Shown: in pieces, positions 1 through 11,741 of the stretch
Position numbering within the stretch: the first letter of the stretch is position 1
How the letters are laid out: each line of letters starts with the position of its first letter
From: Puccinia triticina
Taxonomy: Eukaryota > Basidiomycota > Pucciniomycetes > Pucciniales > Pucciniaceae
Assembly (NCBI RefSeq): GCF_026914185.1
Contig: NC_070569.1
Span: 558,001 to 622,000, forward strand
Reading direction: 5' to 3'
Length of the DNA stretch: 64,000 nucleotides
The notes under the pieces: generated by a model
The model's database searches: none
What the model saw: the letters and a program-made list of their open reading frames with translations, nothing else
What the model was told of the DNA's origin: nothing
Made by a program: the position numbers and the translations under genes

Positions 1-3000
1 TCAGCGCAGCGTGGGAGTTCTTCCATGATATTGGTACCAAAATGATTGAATTCCCCTGAAGATTAATTGAGTACCTTGAATGACCACAATACCCCCAAAT
101 GTAGCAGCTAGGATGTGATCAGTTGCAAAATATCACTAATTTGGTAGTTTCTGGTGTTTCTGCCACTATATCTCAGCGCAGCGTGGGATTTTTTCCATAG
201 TATTGGTATCAAAATGATCAAATTCCCTCAAAGATTGATTGAGTACCTGGAATGACCACAAACCCCCATATGTAGCAGCCACAATGTGATCAGTTGCCAA
301 ATATCACCAATTTGGTAGGTTCTTGGTGTTTCTGCCACTATATCTCAGCGCAGCATAGGAGTTCTTCCATGATATTGGTACCAAAATGATCTCATGCCCC
401 TGAAGATTTATTGTGTACCTTGAATGACCACAAAACCCCCAAATGTAGCAGCTACAATGTGAATGGTTGCCAAATATTACTAATTTGGCAACTGATCACA
501 GTGTGGCTGCTACATTTGGGGGTTTTGTGGTCATCAAATGTAGTCAATGAATGTTTAAGGGCATGTGATCATTTTGGTACCAATATCATGAAAGAACTCC
601 CATGCTGCAATGAGATATAGTGGCAGAAACACCAAGAAACTACTAAATTAGTGATATTTCGGAACTGATCACATTGTGGCTGCTACATTTTGGGGTTTTG
701 TGGTCATCCAAGGTACTCAATGAATCTTTGAGGGCATGTGATCATTTTGGTACCGATATCATGGAAGAACTCCCATGCTGCGCTGAGATATGGTGGCAGA
801 AACACCAAGAAACTACCGAATTAGTGATATCTGGCAACCGATCACATTGTGGCTGCAACATTTGGGGGTTTTGTGGTCATTCAAGGTACACAATGAATCT
901 TTGAGGGCTTTTGCTCATAATGAAAGGGCTGCCAGGCTGCGCTGAGATAAAGTGGCAGAAACACCAAGAAACTACCAAATTAGTGATATTTGGCAACTGA
1001 TCACTTTGTAGCTGCTACATTTGGGGTTTTTGTGGTCATTCAAGGTACTCAATGAATGTTTGAGGGCATGTGATTATTTTTGTACCAATATCATGGAAGA
1101 ACTCCCATGCTGTGATGAGATATAGTGGCAGAAACACCAAGAAACTACCAAATTAGGGATATTTGGCAACTGATCACAGTGTGGCTGCTACATTTGGGGG
1201 TATTGTGGTCATTCAAGGTACACAATGAATCTTCAGGGGCATTTGAGCATTTTGGTACCAATATCATGGAAGAACTCCCATGCTGGGCTGAGATATAGTG
1301 GCAGAAACACCAAGAAACTACCAAATTAGTGATATTTGGCAACTGACCAAATCTTGGCTGCTACACTTGGGGGTTTTGTGGTCATTCAAGGTACTCAATC
1401 AGTCTTTGAGGGCATTTGATCATCTTGGTACCAATATCTTGGAATGACTCCCATGCTGCGCTGAGATATAGTGGCAGAAACACCAAAAAACTACCAAATT
1501 GGTGATATTTGGCAACTGATCACATTGTAGCTGCTACATTTGGGGTTTTTGTGGTCATTCAAGGTACCCAATAAATCTTTAAGGGCATTTGATCATTATG
1601 GTACCAATATCATGGAAGAACTCCCATGTTGCGCTGAGATATAGTGGCAGAAACACCAAGAAACTACCAAATTAGTGATATTTTGCAACTGATCACATTG
1701 TGGCTTCTACATTTGGGGGTTTTGTGGTCATCCAAGGTACTCAGTGAATGTTTGAGCGTGTTTGATCATTTTGGTACCAATATAATGGAATAACTCCCAT
1801 GCTGCGCTGAGAACTAGTGGCAGAAACACCAAGAAACTACCAAATTAGTGATATTTGGCAACTGATCACATTGTGGCTGCTACATTTGGGGGTTTTGTGG
1901 TCATTCAAGGTACCCAATGAATCTTCAGGGGCATTTGATCATTTTGGTAGCAATATCATGGAAGAACTCCCATGCTGCGCTGAGATATAGTGGCAGAAAC
2001 ACCAAGAAACTACCAAATTAGTGATATTTTGCAACTGATCACATTGTGCCTGCTACAATTGGGGGTTTTGTGCTCATTGGAGGTACACAATAAATCTTTG
2101 AGGGCATTTGATCATCTTGGTACCAATATCATGGAAGAACTCCCATGCTGCGCTGAGATATAGTGGCAGAAACACCAAGAAACTACCAAATTAGTGATAT
2201 TTGGCAACTGACCAAATCTTGGCTGCTACACTTGGGGGTTTTGTGGTCATTCAAGGTACTCAATCGGTCTTTGAGGACATTTGATCATCTTGGTACCAAT
2301 ATCTTGGAATGACTCCCATGCTGCGCTGAGATATAGTGGCAGAAACACCAAGAAACTACCAAATTAGTGATATTTGGCAACTGATCACATTGTAGCTGCT
2401 ACATTTGGGGTTTTTGTGGTCATTCAAGGTACCCAATGAATCGTTAAGGGCATGTGATCATTATGTTACCAATATCATGGAAGAACTCCCATGTTGCGCT
2501 GAGATATAGTGGCAGAAACACCAAGAAACTACCAAATTAGTGATATTTTGCAACTGATCACATTGTGGCTTCTACATTTGGGGGTTTTGTGGTCATCCAA
2601 GGTACTCAGTGAATGTTTGAGCGTGTTTGATCATTTTGGTACCAATATAATGGAATAACTCCCATGCTGCGCTGAGAACTAGTGGCAGAAACACCAAGAA
2701 ACTACCAAATTAGTGATATTTGGCAACTGATCACATTGTGGCTGCTACATTTGGGGGTTTTGTGGTCATTCAAGGTACCCAATGAATCTTCAGGGGCATT
2801 TGATCATTTTGGTAGCAATATCATGGAAGAACTCCCATGCTGCGCTGAGATATAGTGGCAGAAACACCAAGAAACTACCAAATTAGTGATATTTTGCAAC
2901 TGATCACATTGTGCCTGCTACAATTGGGGGTTTTGTGCTCATTGGAGGTACACAATAAATCTTTGAGGGCATTTGATCATCTTGGTACCAATATCATGGA

Positions 3001-3590
3001 AGAACTCCCATGCTGCGCTGAGATATAGTGGCAGAAACACCAAGAAACTACCAAATTAGTGAGATTTTGCAACTGGTCAGATTGTAGCTGCTACATTTGG
3101 AGGTTTTGTGGTCATTTAAGGTACAGAATGAATCCTTGGTGGCTTCTAATCATCATGATACCAATATCATGGAAGAACTCCCAGGCCGTGTTGAGATATA
3201 GTGGCAGAAACACGAAGAAACTACCAAATCAGTGATATTTGGCAACTGATCAGATCATAGGGGCTACATTAGGGGGTTTTGTGGTCATTTAAGGTACACA
3301 ATGAATCCTTGGGGGCTATTCATCATTTGGATTGCAATATTGTGGAAGAATTCCCAGGCTGTGTTGAGATATAGTGGCAGCAACACCAAGAAACTACCAA
3401 ATTAGTGACATTTGGCAACTGATCAGATTGTAGCTGCTACATTTGGGTTATGTGGTAATTTAAGGTACAAAAATGAATCCTTGGGGGCTATTGATCATTT
3501 TGATACCAATATCATGGAAGAACTCCCACGCTGTGTTGAGATATAGTGGCAGAAAGCGCCAGAAACTACCAAATTAGTGATATTTGGGAA
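1..3590. repeat. Satellite array, ~173-bp monomer
   Basis: About 20 diverged copies of a ~173-bp unit are visible. Each unit carries the landmarks TTTGGCAACTGATCACA, TTTGGGGGTTTTGTGGTCAT, TTGGTACCAATATCATGG and AGTGGCAGAAACACCAAG. Copies left of about position 480 run in reverse orientation; copies from about 490 onward run forward, so the array contains an inverted junction. Between about 1330 and 3060 a block of five monomers (~866 bp) is present twice; for example GACCAAATCTTGG occurs near 1345 and 2210, and AGAACTAGTGGCAG near 1810 and 2676. The last copies (3060-3590) are more diverged. The array is cut by the left window edge, so total size is unknown. Small ORFs inside it are not coding. 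Confidence 0.93.
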
Positions 3591-4200
3591 CTGATCACAT
3601 TGTTGCTGCTGCATAATGGATGCGACCCCAAATAAATTATATTTTGTAACATTTCTGGGTTTTATATGCAGAAAAATTGTCCGATGAAACTTTATGTGGA
3701 AATATTCCTCATTAATCTGTGGTTGATAACAAAAGTAGATAAGAAAAAGAACCTGACAAAAATATGCTAAACCATGGTAAACTAATTTCAAAAAGGCCTT
3801 CTATGCATGTAGCACTTCAAGTATGATATGCAATATCTTGGGCAAGTTCAACCAACCAAATTAAAAATGTGTGCAGGATGGTATCATGAGAGAGGTGAGG
3901 GGTCAATGTTTTTCCTCTTTTGAAAAAAAGTTGATTTGGAGACTTGATCTGATAACATCAATTGTTGAAGTAAAAAAAAAAAGAAAAAAAATTTGAGACC
4001 CCTCAGCTACCCTGGATTAATCCTAAAGCTTGCAACGTCTTTTTTTCAGGAAGACTTGAGTGGTGTATGTAGAAATTTATGAATGCTATCAGGTAAAAGA
4101 AAAAAAAAAATCCTGTGGCTTGAAGCTAACACAGGCAGAAGGAGAGAGATTATAGAATAGTATCAAGGAGACATGGAAAACAGACAAAGGTATCAAGAGG
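3591..4200. other. Intergenic, A/T-rich, no gene seen
   Basis: This stretch between the satellite and the Tnp2-like fragment holds several A-homopolymer runs (around 3971, 4103 and 4206). I see no coding signal or clear repeat. Confidence 0.5.
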
Positions 4201-4219
4201 AATAAAAAAAAAAAAATAA

Positions 4220-5269
4220 AATTGATTACTATAAATTGATCAATATACGACATCACAAATTCATCCATCTTGGTAGTGTACAAGGTGAAGACAAGGTTTC
4301 CAGAATAATGCGTATACTTTCCTGTGCCATCGTCTGAGTTGGGAAAATTCCGCCAGGTATGACCATGCCAGACGTCTTCCATAGGTTGATGTTCCTGCCA
4401 GTTGCTAGCTGCCAGACTGCACTCCAACAAGGCCTCAAAACACGGTTGCAAGAGGCGTCTTTGTAACCAAGACTTCAGAGTTACATAGGTGAATGTTTGA
4501 TCAGGGGTCTCTCGTCCGCGGGAATTGACCTTGTAAAGCGCTGGTCACACGTTGGGGCAAGTTGCTGTGACTCAGCCCACTTGCAATACCCTTGTTTAGG
4601 CGATAAGAAGGGCTCCGTACATCTTTTCTCACGGCCATGTACAGCGGCCATTGGGTACAGTTTGAAGCATCTGGTGCAACATACTTGACTGGTCAATTCG
4701 GGGTTCAAGCGGAGCCAATGGAAGACGGCCTCTTGGGTCTTGGGGATTTGTTCGACAATAGCTGAGGTATCGATCCTTCTCGGAAGTGTTGAGCTCCATA
4801 TATTACCAAGCAACACGACATTCTCCCGTGCAGCATTCAAGAAATCCACTGCCCCTCGTTTACTGAGTTTGTTCGAAAATACCAACTTCACCATTTGCAT
4901 CATCACCTGCTTGCAAAAGCCCTCCTCCAGATACACCTTTGTGGCATCGGTGGTGGCTGCTGAGACAGAAGTTGAGGCCTGCGGAGATCCGTCAAATCAT
5001 GGTATTTCAGCAGCGCGCTTCTCAACATCAGAGAAACAGTAATTCTGGTGTGGAATGCTACTCACGAGCCTCGTGTTCAGGTATCCTGCTGAATCAGTTG
5101 ATTGAACCACTGAGTTGGCCAACTCTAGAGCCGCTTGACTCTGGTGCTTCTTGAAAACCCTTTTCGTCACAACCCTGCCCTGGACAATTCCTCTGCCCTC
5201 CTCCTCGTGTTGAATGAACTTGCACCCCGCGGGTTCACAAAGGCAGACGTAGGCGGGTTTGTTCACCAT
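4220..5269 (-). pseudogene. Tnp2-like transposon protein, N-terminal fragment, frameshifted
   Basis: Three minus-strand pieces read as one protein. The first (5269-4997) begins MVNKPAYVCLCEPAGCKF, a Cys-rich start. The second (about 4985-4481) has the pattern VCCTRCFKLYP followed by a second Cys/Arg stretch. The third (4490-4220) holds PCFEALLECSL, then DVWHGHTWRNFP and SGNLVFTLY. From memory this order matches the N-terminus of the multicopy Tnp2/CACTA-type proteins common in rust genomes. A one-base frameshift near 4490 separates PLIKH from FTYVTLKSW. The catalytic part is absent, so this is a truncated relic. It could also belong to a related KDZ-type family; a profile search would decide. 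Confidence 0.6.
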
Positions 5270-5428
5270 ACTGAAGATCAGACCGTGCTATACTATAGTA
5301 GTTTGTTGGTACTTTTGCTTTGAAATAGATCAAGATGAGCTACTAATGGAACGGGGAGTTTCCTGCACAACCAATGTTATCTGTTGTACGAATTAGGTCG
5401 GTGCGGATGGTTGGTGTGAAGTAACAGC

Positions 5429-5462
5429 ATGCCAAGTGGCTCTAAAGAGCCACTCGGCATGC
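5429..5462. repeat. Short perfect-type hairpin
   Basis: Arms CATGCCAAGTGGCTCT and AGAGCCACTCGGCATG are separated by two bases with one mismatch. It lies between the Tnp2-like relic and the next ORF, and may be a stem-loop left from a mobile element. No function is visible. Confidence 0.6.
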
Positions 5463-5790
5463 GGTTTTACTTGGCGGCTGCATACACAGTTCTGTGATGC
5501 ACCGCGTGGCCCTACCCTTGGTCCATCATGCTACCCTGTACATAACACACAGCCAAGACGACTCCTATGTGACACATTCAAATGCCCTTTGATGCCTCGC
5601 ATGTGATTGTACTGCTGTATCAAACAGGATATATTTAAGTATGTCCGATTAGATGTCAAGTCGAGCTGTGTAGCACGACTGCTACACATCTCATGAGCTC
5701 TCACCCTTAACTCCACCATTCCATTGCGGGCGCACAAATGTAATTGATGAAGTTACACCCACCTTAACTCATCCGCTTGCTGTATGGAAA

Positions 5791-6273
5791 TTGACCTCCT
5801 GGGGTCCTTCCAACGTGTGTAAGAGGGCCGGACCCCTTTTGATGTTAGTGATGAAGTGGTTAGCGTTGGAGGGCAAAAGCCTCTCATGGTTTTCTGCACA
5901 CCCACAGGTGAAGCGATTGGACCACAGTCTCACTGCCAACACCATTCAAACATCTGATAATATCTACTCATTCGACCAAACACCAGAGATGAAGAACACT
6001 TTTGAATTCAACCCTTCCCAGCTTTGGTGGCTGCAAGAGAAGCAGAAACTTGTTGGTTCAGAAATGGAGAGGATTGAAAAGGAAACGGCTAGCAATCATA
6101 ACGACTGGACCAATTGGAACCTTGCTTATGGGTTTCAGGCCAAGTTGTACGCAGATGCGCAAAGCATGAAGATACCTCAATCCGCAGTTCCAAATGTGAC
6201 CGCGACATGGAACGCAATCAGGAATCGAGTGGGAAAGGGTATGTGCAGGAGGCAAGCCGCTCCCTCTCATTGA
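5791..6273 (+). CDS. Hypothetical ORF, 160 aa, unrecognised
   Basis: This open frame contains a hydrophobic N-terminal stretch (LLMLVMKWLAL) and a Trp-rich polar middle (SQLWWLQEKQKL, NDWTNWNLAYGF). I recognise no family. It may be a real exon because composition is protein-like from about residue 50 onward, but the start is not supported and no clear intron partners were found. It may be part of a decayed repeat-family gene. Confidence 0.25.
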   Translation: MTSWGPSNVCKRAGPLLMLVMKWLALEGKSLSWFSAHPQVKRLDHSLTANTIQTSDNIYSFDQTPEMKNTFEFNPSQLWWLQEKQKLVGSEMERIEKETASNHNDWTNWNLAYGFQAKLYADAQSMKIPQSAVPNVTATWNAIRNRVGKGMCRRQAAPSH

Positions 6274-6349
6274 CTGAATTTTTGACCTTCAACCCGCCTC
6301 CCTTAGGACCTGTTAGCTTCCAGAACGAATTCCCAGTCCACGAATGAAT

Positions 6350-7800
6350 CAGACATTGACTTGGAGGGCCATAGACAAACAGAACACTAGGGTGAGGTTT
6401 GGATTGTTCTATCACCCAGCAAATTCCTGCCATGCTGACCACATGGATCCCACCACACAGTGCACAACCTCATGTGATCAATCATTTGCCACAGGATCCA
6501 GAGCTATCAGCTGTCAAAAAAAAACCCCTGCTGGGAATCCCCTGTATTGTCTCAGAATGCCCTTGCAAATCTGCCCGTCAGCCACGTAATCCCATTACTC
6601 CCAAGTGAATATGTATCCTGTTCCCAAGTGATACAGATTCAAATCTGAAACATCTTCATGGCAGTGAGGTCTCTCTCTAGAGATGCCAGATGCATGGTGT
6701 TCTTGGTTTTTTGGCCCACTGGCAAGCAGTGCCAACATGTGGCCTGGAAGAGCGTGGCACATGCATCCTCTGATCTCCTCATGTCCCCTTCTCTACTGCT
6801 GTGGTCTGCCTGAAGTGAATATCTATGTGGGACATGGTAACACCCTTGCTTGATTATGTCCTATGCCGTCAATGTGCGTTCCCCAAAAGTGGTCTACACA
6901 CCGGCCAGCAGGCATAAGGTGGCTTGTCTGCCCTGACAAGTGAGTTAAATGTGTTGGCACAGATCACCAACCAGCCCCATGCACCAAGATGACTTATATA
7001 GGTTTTGGTGAAAGGTCAGTTGGTCCCACCATGTTAGGTTGCCTGCTTTCAGATGGGGCGGAATCATATTCACTTGTTGCCAACTAATCACCACAGGTCC
7101 TGCAGAACACAACTCGGTGAACCGCAATGTCCCACATGCCTGGATGTCCCACCAACCTGGGATTGTCACAAATATGTTGTCGAGTTGGCTGAACCAGGGC
7201 TGAGTGTGACGCATGCCCGGGCGGACCGTGTTGAAGAATTTCAGATGGCAGCGGCCTTCCGCAAGGGAACACCAGCAGAGATGCGGAAACAGGCTGCTGC
7301 ATGCCAGAGTCCTTCCTGCATGTGCACTAGTGTACAGATGCTTAATGCATCGGCTGCCCACAAACACACACATGATAAACGGAGGGCTGGGAGAGGCCCC
7401 GCGTGTAGGTCAGTCTTGTGTCCACCCTCACGTTCGGCCGAACGTCGCGGTGGACACGATTCAGCGTGTGACACTCACTTAACAGACCACCTACGGTCAT
7501 ACTAAGTTTGGTTAGTCAACTGTCACATTCGTGGTAACATCTGCACGCGCCGTGGGCTTGTGTCCACCCTGACGTTCGGCCAAACATGAGGGTGGACATT
7601 GACCCCACACCCACACCAGTGTGCTCCACCGGCCAAATAACAATCACCTCTTCCCATTGTCCAGATCCTTTGAGTGGAAATGGCTCACCGCCCATTGTTC
7701 CCACGACACCCCCGTGTCTTCACAACACAATATTAAATGTGACCTGCTTTCGTTCCTCCCTCCGCCTTCCCACACCTAACTGACTCCATCTCCTTCCTCC
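6350..7800. other. Repeat-derived intergenic region with two related palindromes
   Basis: I see no convincing gene here. Two related palindromes lie near 7418-7460 and 7558-7602. Each reads roughly TGTCCACCCT, then CGTTCGGCC, then the complementary half ending GGTGGACA, with some mismatches. The short overlapping ORFs on both strands around 6945-7500 are mutually contradictory and look non-coding. Confidence 0.5.
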
Positions 7801-7805
7801 CCTGA

Positions 7806-8894
7806 ATGCCACCATCCAAAACCAACTCTCCAGGCGGAAAGCACGCCTGCAGCATTGCAAAACTCAACTCCAATTATTCAACCATCCTCCCAATCTCCAA
7901 CTCACCATGCGCTAGGAGCATGTCAGCTTTTGTCCGAACTCTGCTTAACCTGGTCACCTTGCCTACCAAAACACCCTCAAATGATTGGCAGCTCCGTCCC
8001 TCCTCTCATAACTTCCACGTTGGCTCTCACTTGCCCGACTCAATCCTTGTCCATCAAATAGACCCTATTCCACCAGAAGCTCTTCATTGCAAAAACCAGA
8101 CAGTTCACCCGGCCTTTCAAACACTATTCCGTCAAGACCTTTCCAGATCCAACTTCCCTGCTACTTCCTTTGTTTGGGATCACCCTTGGGATGTACACTG
8201 GAACCAGCTGTTTGCTCGATTCATCCTCAAGCACTGGCAGAATGCTTATAAGGCAGGCGCATTCAGGCAATTCTTTGTTGATCCAGCTCACGCCACAAAC
8301 CCGTCCATCCTACTTGGTCTGCTTCATCGTTGGTTTGTTGGGCGGCAAGATGGCTTCAGGCTTGGCAAATTTTCTCCCGAAAGGAAATTGAGGAAGAGAC
8401 ACTCTGAGCAGAAGTCTAAAATGTGAATGCAGGTACGTATTTCTGCCCACTCAAGTTCCTCCGCAAAGTAACCCCAGCTCCAACAACACCGTCAAGAAAC
8501 ACTTTGGACACTTCCGGTACTCCCCGCAGTCAAAAATGTCTTTGACAACATCAAAGCCACTTCTGAGACCGAAGACACCCCCCCAAAAACCCTCGTCAAG
8601 GTGCCGCTCCCTTGGCGATCAGAGGAATTTTCTTGCTTGGCCCAGACGTTGGATGCGATCTACACACAGAAGAAGATCCACACGAATGGACGGTTGTTTG
8701 TACATGGGGGCCACCTGGAGGCTCAAAGACAGGAATCTGGCCCATCTTCGTCCTGCAACGTCAAAGATGTACCACGCAACCTCCCGGCAAACTGCTACTC
8801 TACAACGTACTGGTCTACACTTTCTGAATCGGACAGACAACTCCTTGATCCACAGGCTCCGCTCGAATGGCCTCACTTAGAAACAGTTGGGTAA
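7806..8894 (+). CDS. Unknown multicopy rust-type protein, two exons
   Basis: Exon 1 (7806 to about 8424) encodes a Ser/Asn/Pro-rich N-terminus, then a conserved-looking core with SFVWDHPWDVHWNQ, FARFILKHWQNAYKAGAF and LGLLHRWFVGRQDG, then a basic tail. After an intron (donor near 8432 GTACGT, acceptor near 8478) the second exon encodes TLWTLPVLPAVKNVFDNI, then VPLPWRSEEFSCLAQTLDAI, and ends at a stop at 8892-8894. From memory this two-part pattern belongs to a large Puccinia family of unknown function, possibly travelling with mobile elements. A TGA lies in exon 1's frame just before the obvious donor, so the junction needs transcript support or the copy is slightly damaged. Confidence 0.55.
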
Positions 8895-10448
8895 ATTCTA
8901 ACGGCCCTAGTGAGTTTAACATTTGCAAGTTCTCAACCCAGGAGGTTAGTCATCAGCATCTGAGCACATTCATACTGTTCATTCCCTCCTGTCGGTACGC
9001 TCAACCTGCAAACACACTGCCAATCAGTCCCCAACCCCTTAAAATTTATAGGAAAATAGGCAAATAACAGAGCTTACAACGCCAGTTCCCCCTTCCGCCG
9101 TTGTACCTGAAATATGTTCATTTCTAAGCTCCCCTGTACATAATAACAATACACGTAAACCAAGTTGATCTGTCCCAAACGATATAGACAATCAATTGCC
9201 TCAAATTTCATTGCTGGATTCCAGCTGGGTTCCTGCGACCCTCATGTATATCAGCTTGGTGCCCTTTGAATCAAGTTACTGGTGACTTACCATCAGATAC
9301 ACATTCTGCGCACACCGCAGATCAATTTCCACGCCTGCTGCTTGCAGCGATCCAAGTAAGATGTTGCAGCTGTCATCTGATCGAAATCTTTCCAGGTTGT
9401 TGTCGCGTTGTTGGAGAGTAAAGTCACCTCTGAGCCAAGCCGATTGGATGTGCTTCTCTTCAAGAGCCCGTCCGATGCTTCAAATTCGGGAAATCAGCAT
9501 GTGATACAACAAAAGGTTGAGTGAATCTTCTCTCACATCTCTAGAAACGCCACAAAGCTGGAAAATACTACAGCTTTGGGACGTTGTATCCCGCGGTCTC
9601 CCCTCAGGAACGTTTGCAGGCTGTCCACGAGGTGGACAATCTTTGCCAAATCTTGCCAATGCCAATTTTGTTGGATTAGCATATCTTCTCGGGCGAAGAT
9701 GGGATGATTGCAGAATTGGCGAATCATCGTCAATTGGCGGAAAAATTTGGCAGGGTCCCACCGCTCCTGAGAAGTACGCAGCCTTCCAAAAGGGTGTGTG
9801 AAACTTTGATGTAGTTGGTTTGAAACTTGCGCCCATTTGGGACTGTTCTGCACCAGGATGCCCTTTTCTACCTTCTCCGGCAGGTTCAGCAGGAAGGCCT
9901 TGGTTCTCCTCAAACAAATGGCTTGCATCAATTTATTCAAGCTTCTGATCGCCTCGGGTGCCCCTACCGTAATTTGAGGTATCAGGCATTGTTTCCAGAT
10001 TGCTTCTTCGTCCCACGGTGAAATCCTCAAAATTGCAATTAAGCTTTGAAGGTCGGTCAGGCGGTTTTGTATTGGCGTCCCGGTTAAAAGTAGTACAAAC
10101 TTTGCCTGGAGTTGCTGAATATTTTGGGTCCGGCGTGCACTCGGATTCCTAATCAGGCTGGCATCGTTCAAGGCCATCAGTTTTGTCCCCACCGTTACAG
10201 TGGAACGTTTTACGCACTGTGCTTCATCCAATACAATTCTAAACCAGGAGAGATTGAGGGACTCGATTGTGAGCTGGTCCTGATTCCCGCTACCACTGAT
10301 CATCTTGTAAGTTGTCAGAACCACCAAAGATGTCTGTAGGTCCTTCCTACACAACTTCTTCCGCTTGGGGCCATGGAAAACCCGATAAGCTACTGCTGAT
10401 TCCTCAAAGTGCATTTTGATTTCTTTCTCCCAGTTAGCTGATAGGGTT

Positions 10449-10976
10449 GCAACAGGGCAAACGACAAGGGTAGCAGATGATTGCTTTTCCCAATCGTCCC
10501 AGAGAAACTCGATTGCCAAATCGCTTGTTGCCAGCACATAAGTTAGAGTAGTCAACGTCTTTCCGAGACCCATGTCGTCTGCTAGGATTGATCCTCGGGA
10601 GCTGCGTTCTCGCAAGTCCCCCCCTGTTACCTCACAGCCACATTGATACATGAAGGCCCGAAGCCAGGCATTTGCTTAGTTTACGGCAGGAGAAGTTACC
10701 TGTTTTTGGCAAAGTGCAAGGACCATGTCTCCGTTTTAACACTTCCAGGTTGCAACAGGGCAAACAACAAGGGTAGCAGATGATTGCTTTTCCCAATTGT
10801 CCCAGAGAAACTCGATTGCCAAATCGCTTGTTGCCAGCACATAAGTTAGAGTAGTCAACGTCTTTCCGAGACCCATGTCGTCTGCTAGGATTGATCCTCG
10901 GGAGCTGCGTTCTCGCAAGTCCCCCCCTGTTACCTCACAGCCACATTGATACATGAAGGCCCGAAGCCAGGCATTT
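10449..10976. repeat. 228-bp direct duplication inside SNF2 gene with 72-bp spacer
   Basis: Bases 10449-10676 and 10749-10976 are nearly identical, with only a few transitions seen (for example CAAACGACAAGG versus CAAACAACAAGG, and CAATCG versus CAATTG). The spacer at 10676-10747 is not helicase sequence. It has a close relative at 19171-19241. Confidence 0.9.
10676..10747. repeat. 72-bp dispersed repeat, copy A
   Basis: It starts TTAGTTTACGGCAGGAGAAG and ends TTTTAACACTTCCA. The same sequence, with about three differences, occurs in the same orientation at 19171-19241 in unrelated flanking sequence. This suggests a piece of a mobile element, or filler DNA copied during repair. Confidence 0.85.
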
Positions 10977-11741
10977 GCAGAGTCATTCCACAGCGATAAC
11001 GGGTCAGTTTCGCAGTATTCATTGTTCCTGATGAAATCGAGTGCATCGAGCTGATGTGGCTTCAACTGCGTTCGACATCGTCGAAGTGCTGCTTCGGCCC
11101 ATGCTCTTTGTGCCACATCCTCCGAAGGCTGGTCGATAACCACGTGGGGAATTTCAAAGAATACCGCCGGGTTGTAGTTCCAAATAGGGGTCAGCTCAAT
11201 CTGCGCGGCTGCAAAAGCTAGTTGAACCCGCGTGATGTTTTCTGAACGGCTGAAGACGCAACCGCGCAGCTCAGCCTTGAAACCGCTATTGGTGACTATG
11301 AATGCGCGCAGCTTGATAAGACCAATATCGCTTGGTGGAATCTCGTTACAGCTGACGGGAGCAGAGCAGGTGGATATTGGTCCAAGCAAAGGGCCCAGGT
11401 GCTCGCTTGCTGTCTGGCTCAAATCTCCTATGTGATGTTTTGGTGCGCAGTATACATGAACTCGCAGTCGACCGCGTTGAAGGAAGCCGATCTGTGGTAC
11501 ATCACTGTTCCAGGGGGGCGGAGATGCATTGGCGATTGGAGTGATGAATTGCCCAAGACAGAAGGTGCTCTTCATTTCCGGAAAAGAGTGGATCGTTCAA
11601 ATTGCAGACTGATGATTGGACCGGTTTACTGTGGACTCCAGTGAGGTTGTCAGTGTGTATGAGTGATGCCAAAATCACACCTCTCCTCAAAAATCTCGCA
11701 ATCACCCCGCCACCTACCCGAGCATGTTTATGGGACCACAC

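Larger units (their letters stand above)
9074..11575 (-). pseudogene. SNF2 helicase, Rad5/Rad16/HLTF-like, broken by internal duplication
   Basis: From 11575 the frame encodes a ~200-aa N-terminus, then KPHQLDALDFI, the Walker A motif ILADDMGLGKT, Walker B-like IVLDEAQ, LLTGTPIQN and RRTKAFLLNLP. After an intron (about 9481-9530) and another at about 9240-9289 come the helicase C motifs: NILLGSLQAAGVEIDL, VYLM, EPSWNPAM, AIDCLYRLGQ and a terminal VQRRKGELAL. The order matches ATP-dependent DNA translocases of the Rad5/Rad16 group, nuclear chromatin/DNA-repair enzymes; no RING insert is visible between the helicase halves. A 228-bp segment including Walker A is present twice (10449-10676 and 10749-10976), separated by 72 foreign bases that introduce a stop, so the copy is probably non-functional unless alternatively spliced or misassembled. 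Confidence 0.88.

Noticed and set aside
411..1342. Short ORFs with repeated peptide words inside the satellite
   Set aside because: They only reflect the 173-bp repeat read in different frames and disappear with each indel between monomers.
1..3590. CRISPR-like direct repeats
   Set aside because: The repeats are contiguous ~173-bp monomers without unique spacers, in a eukaryotic genome.
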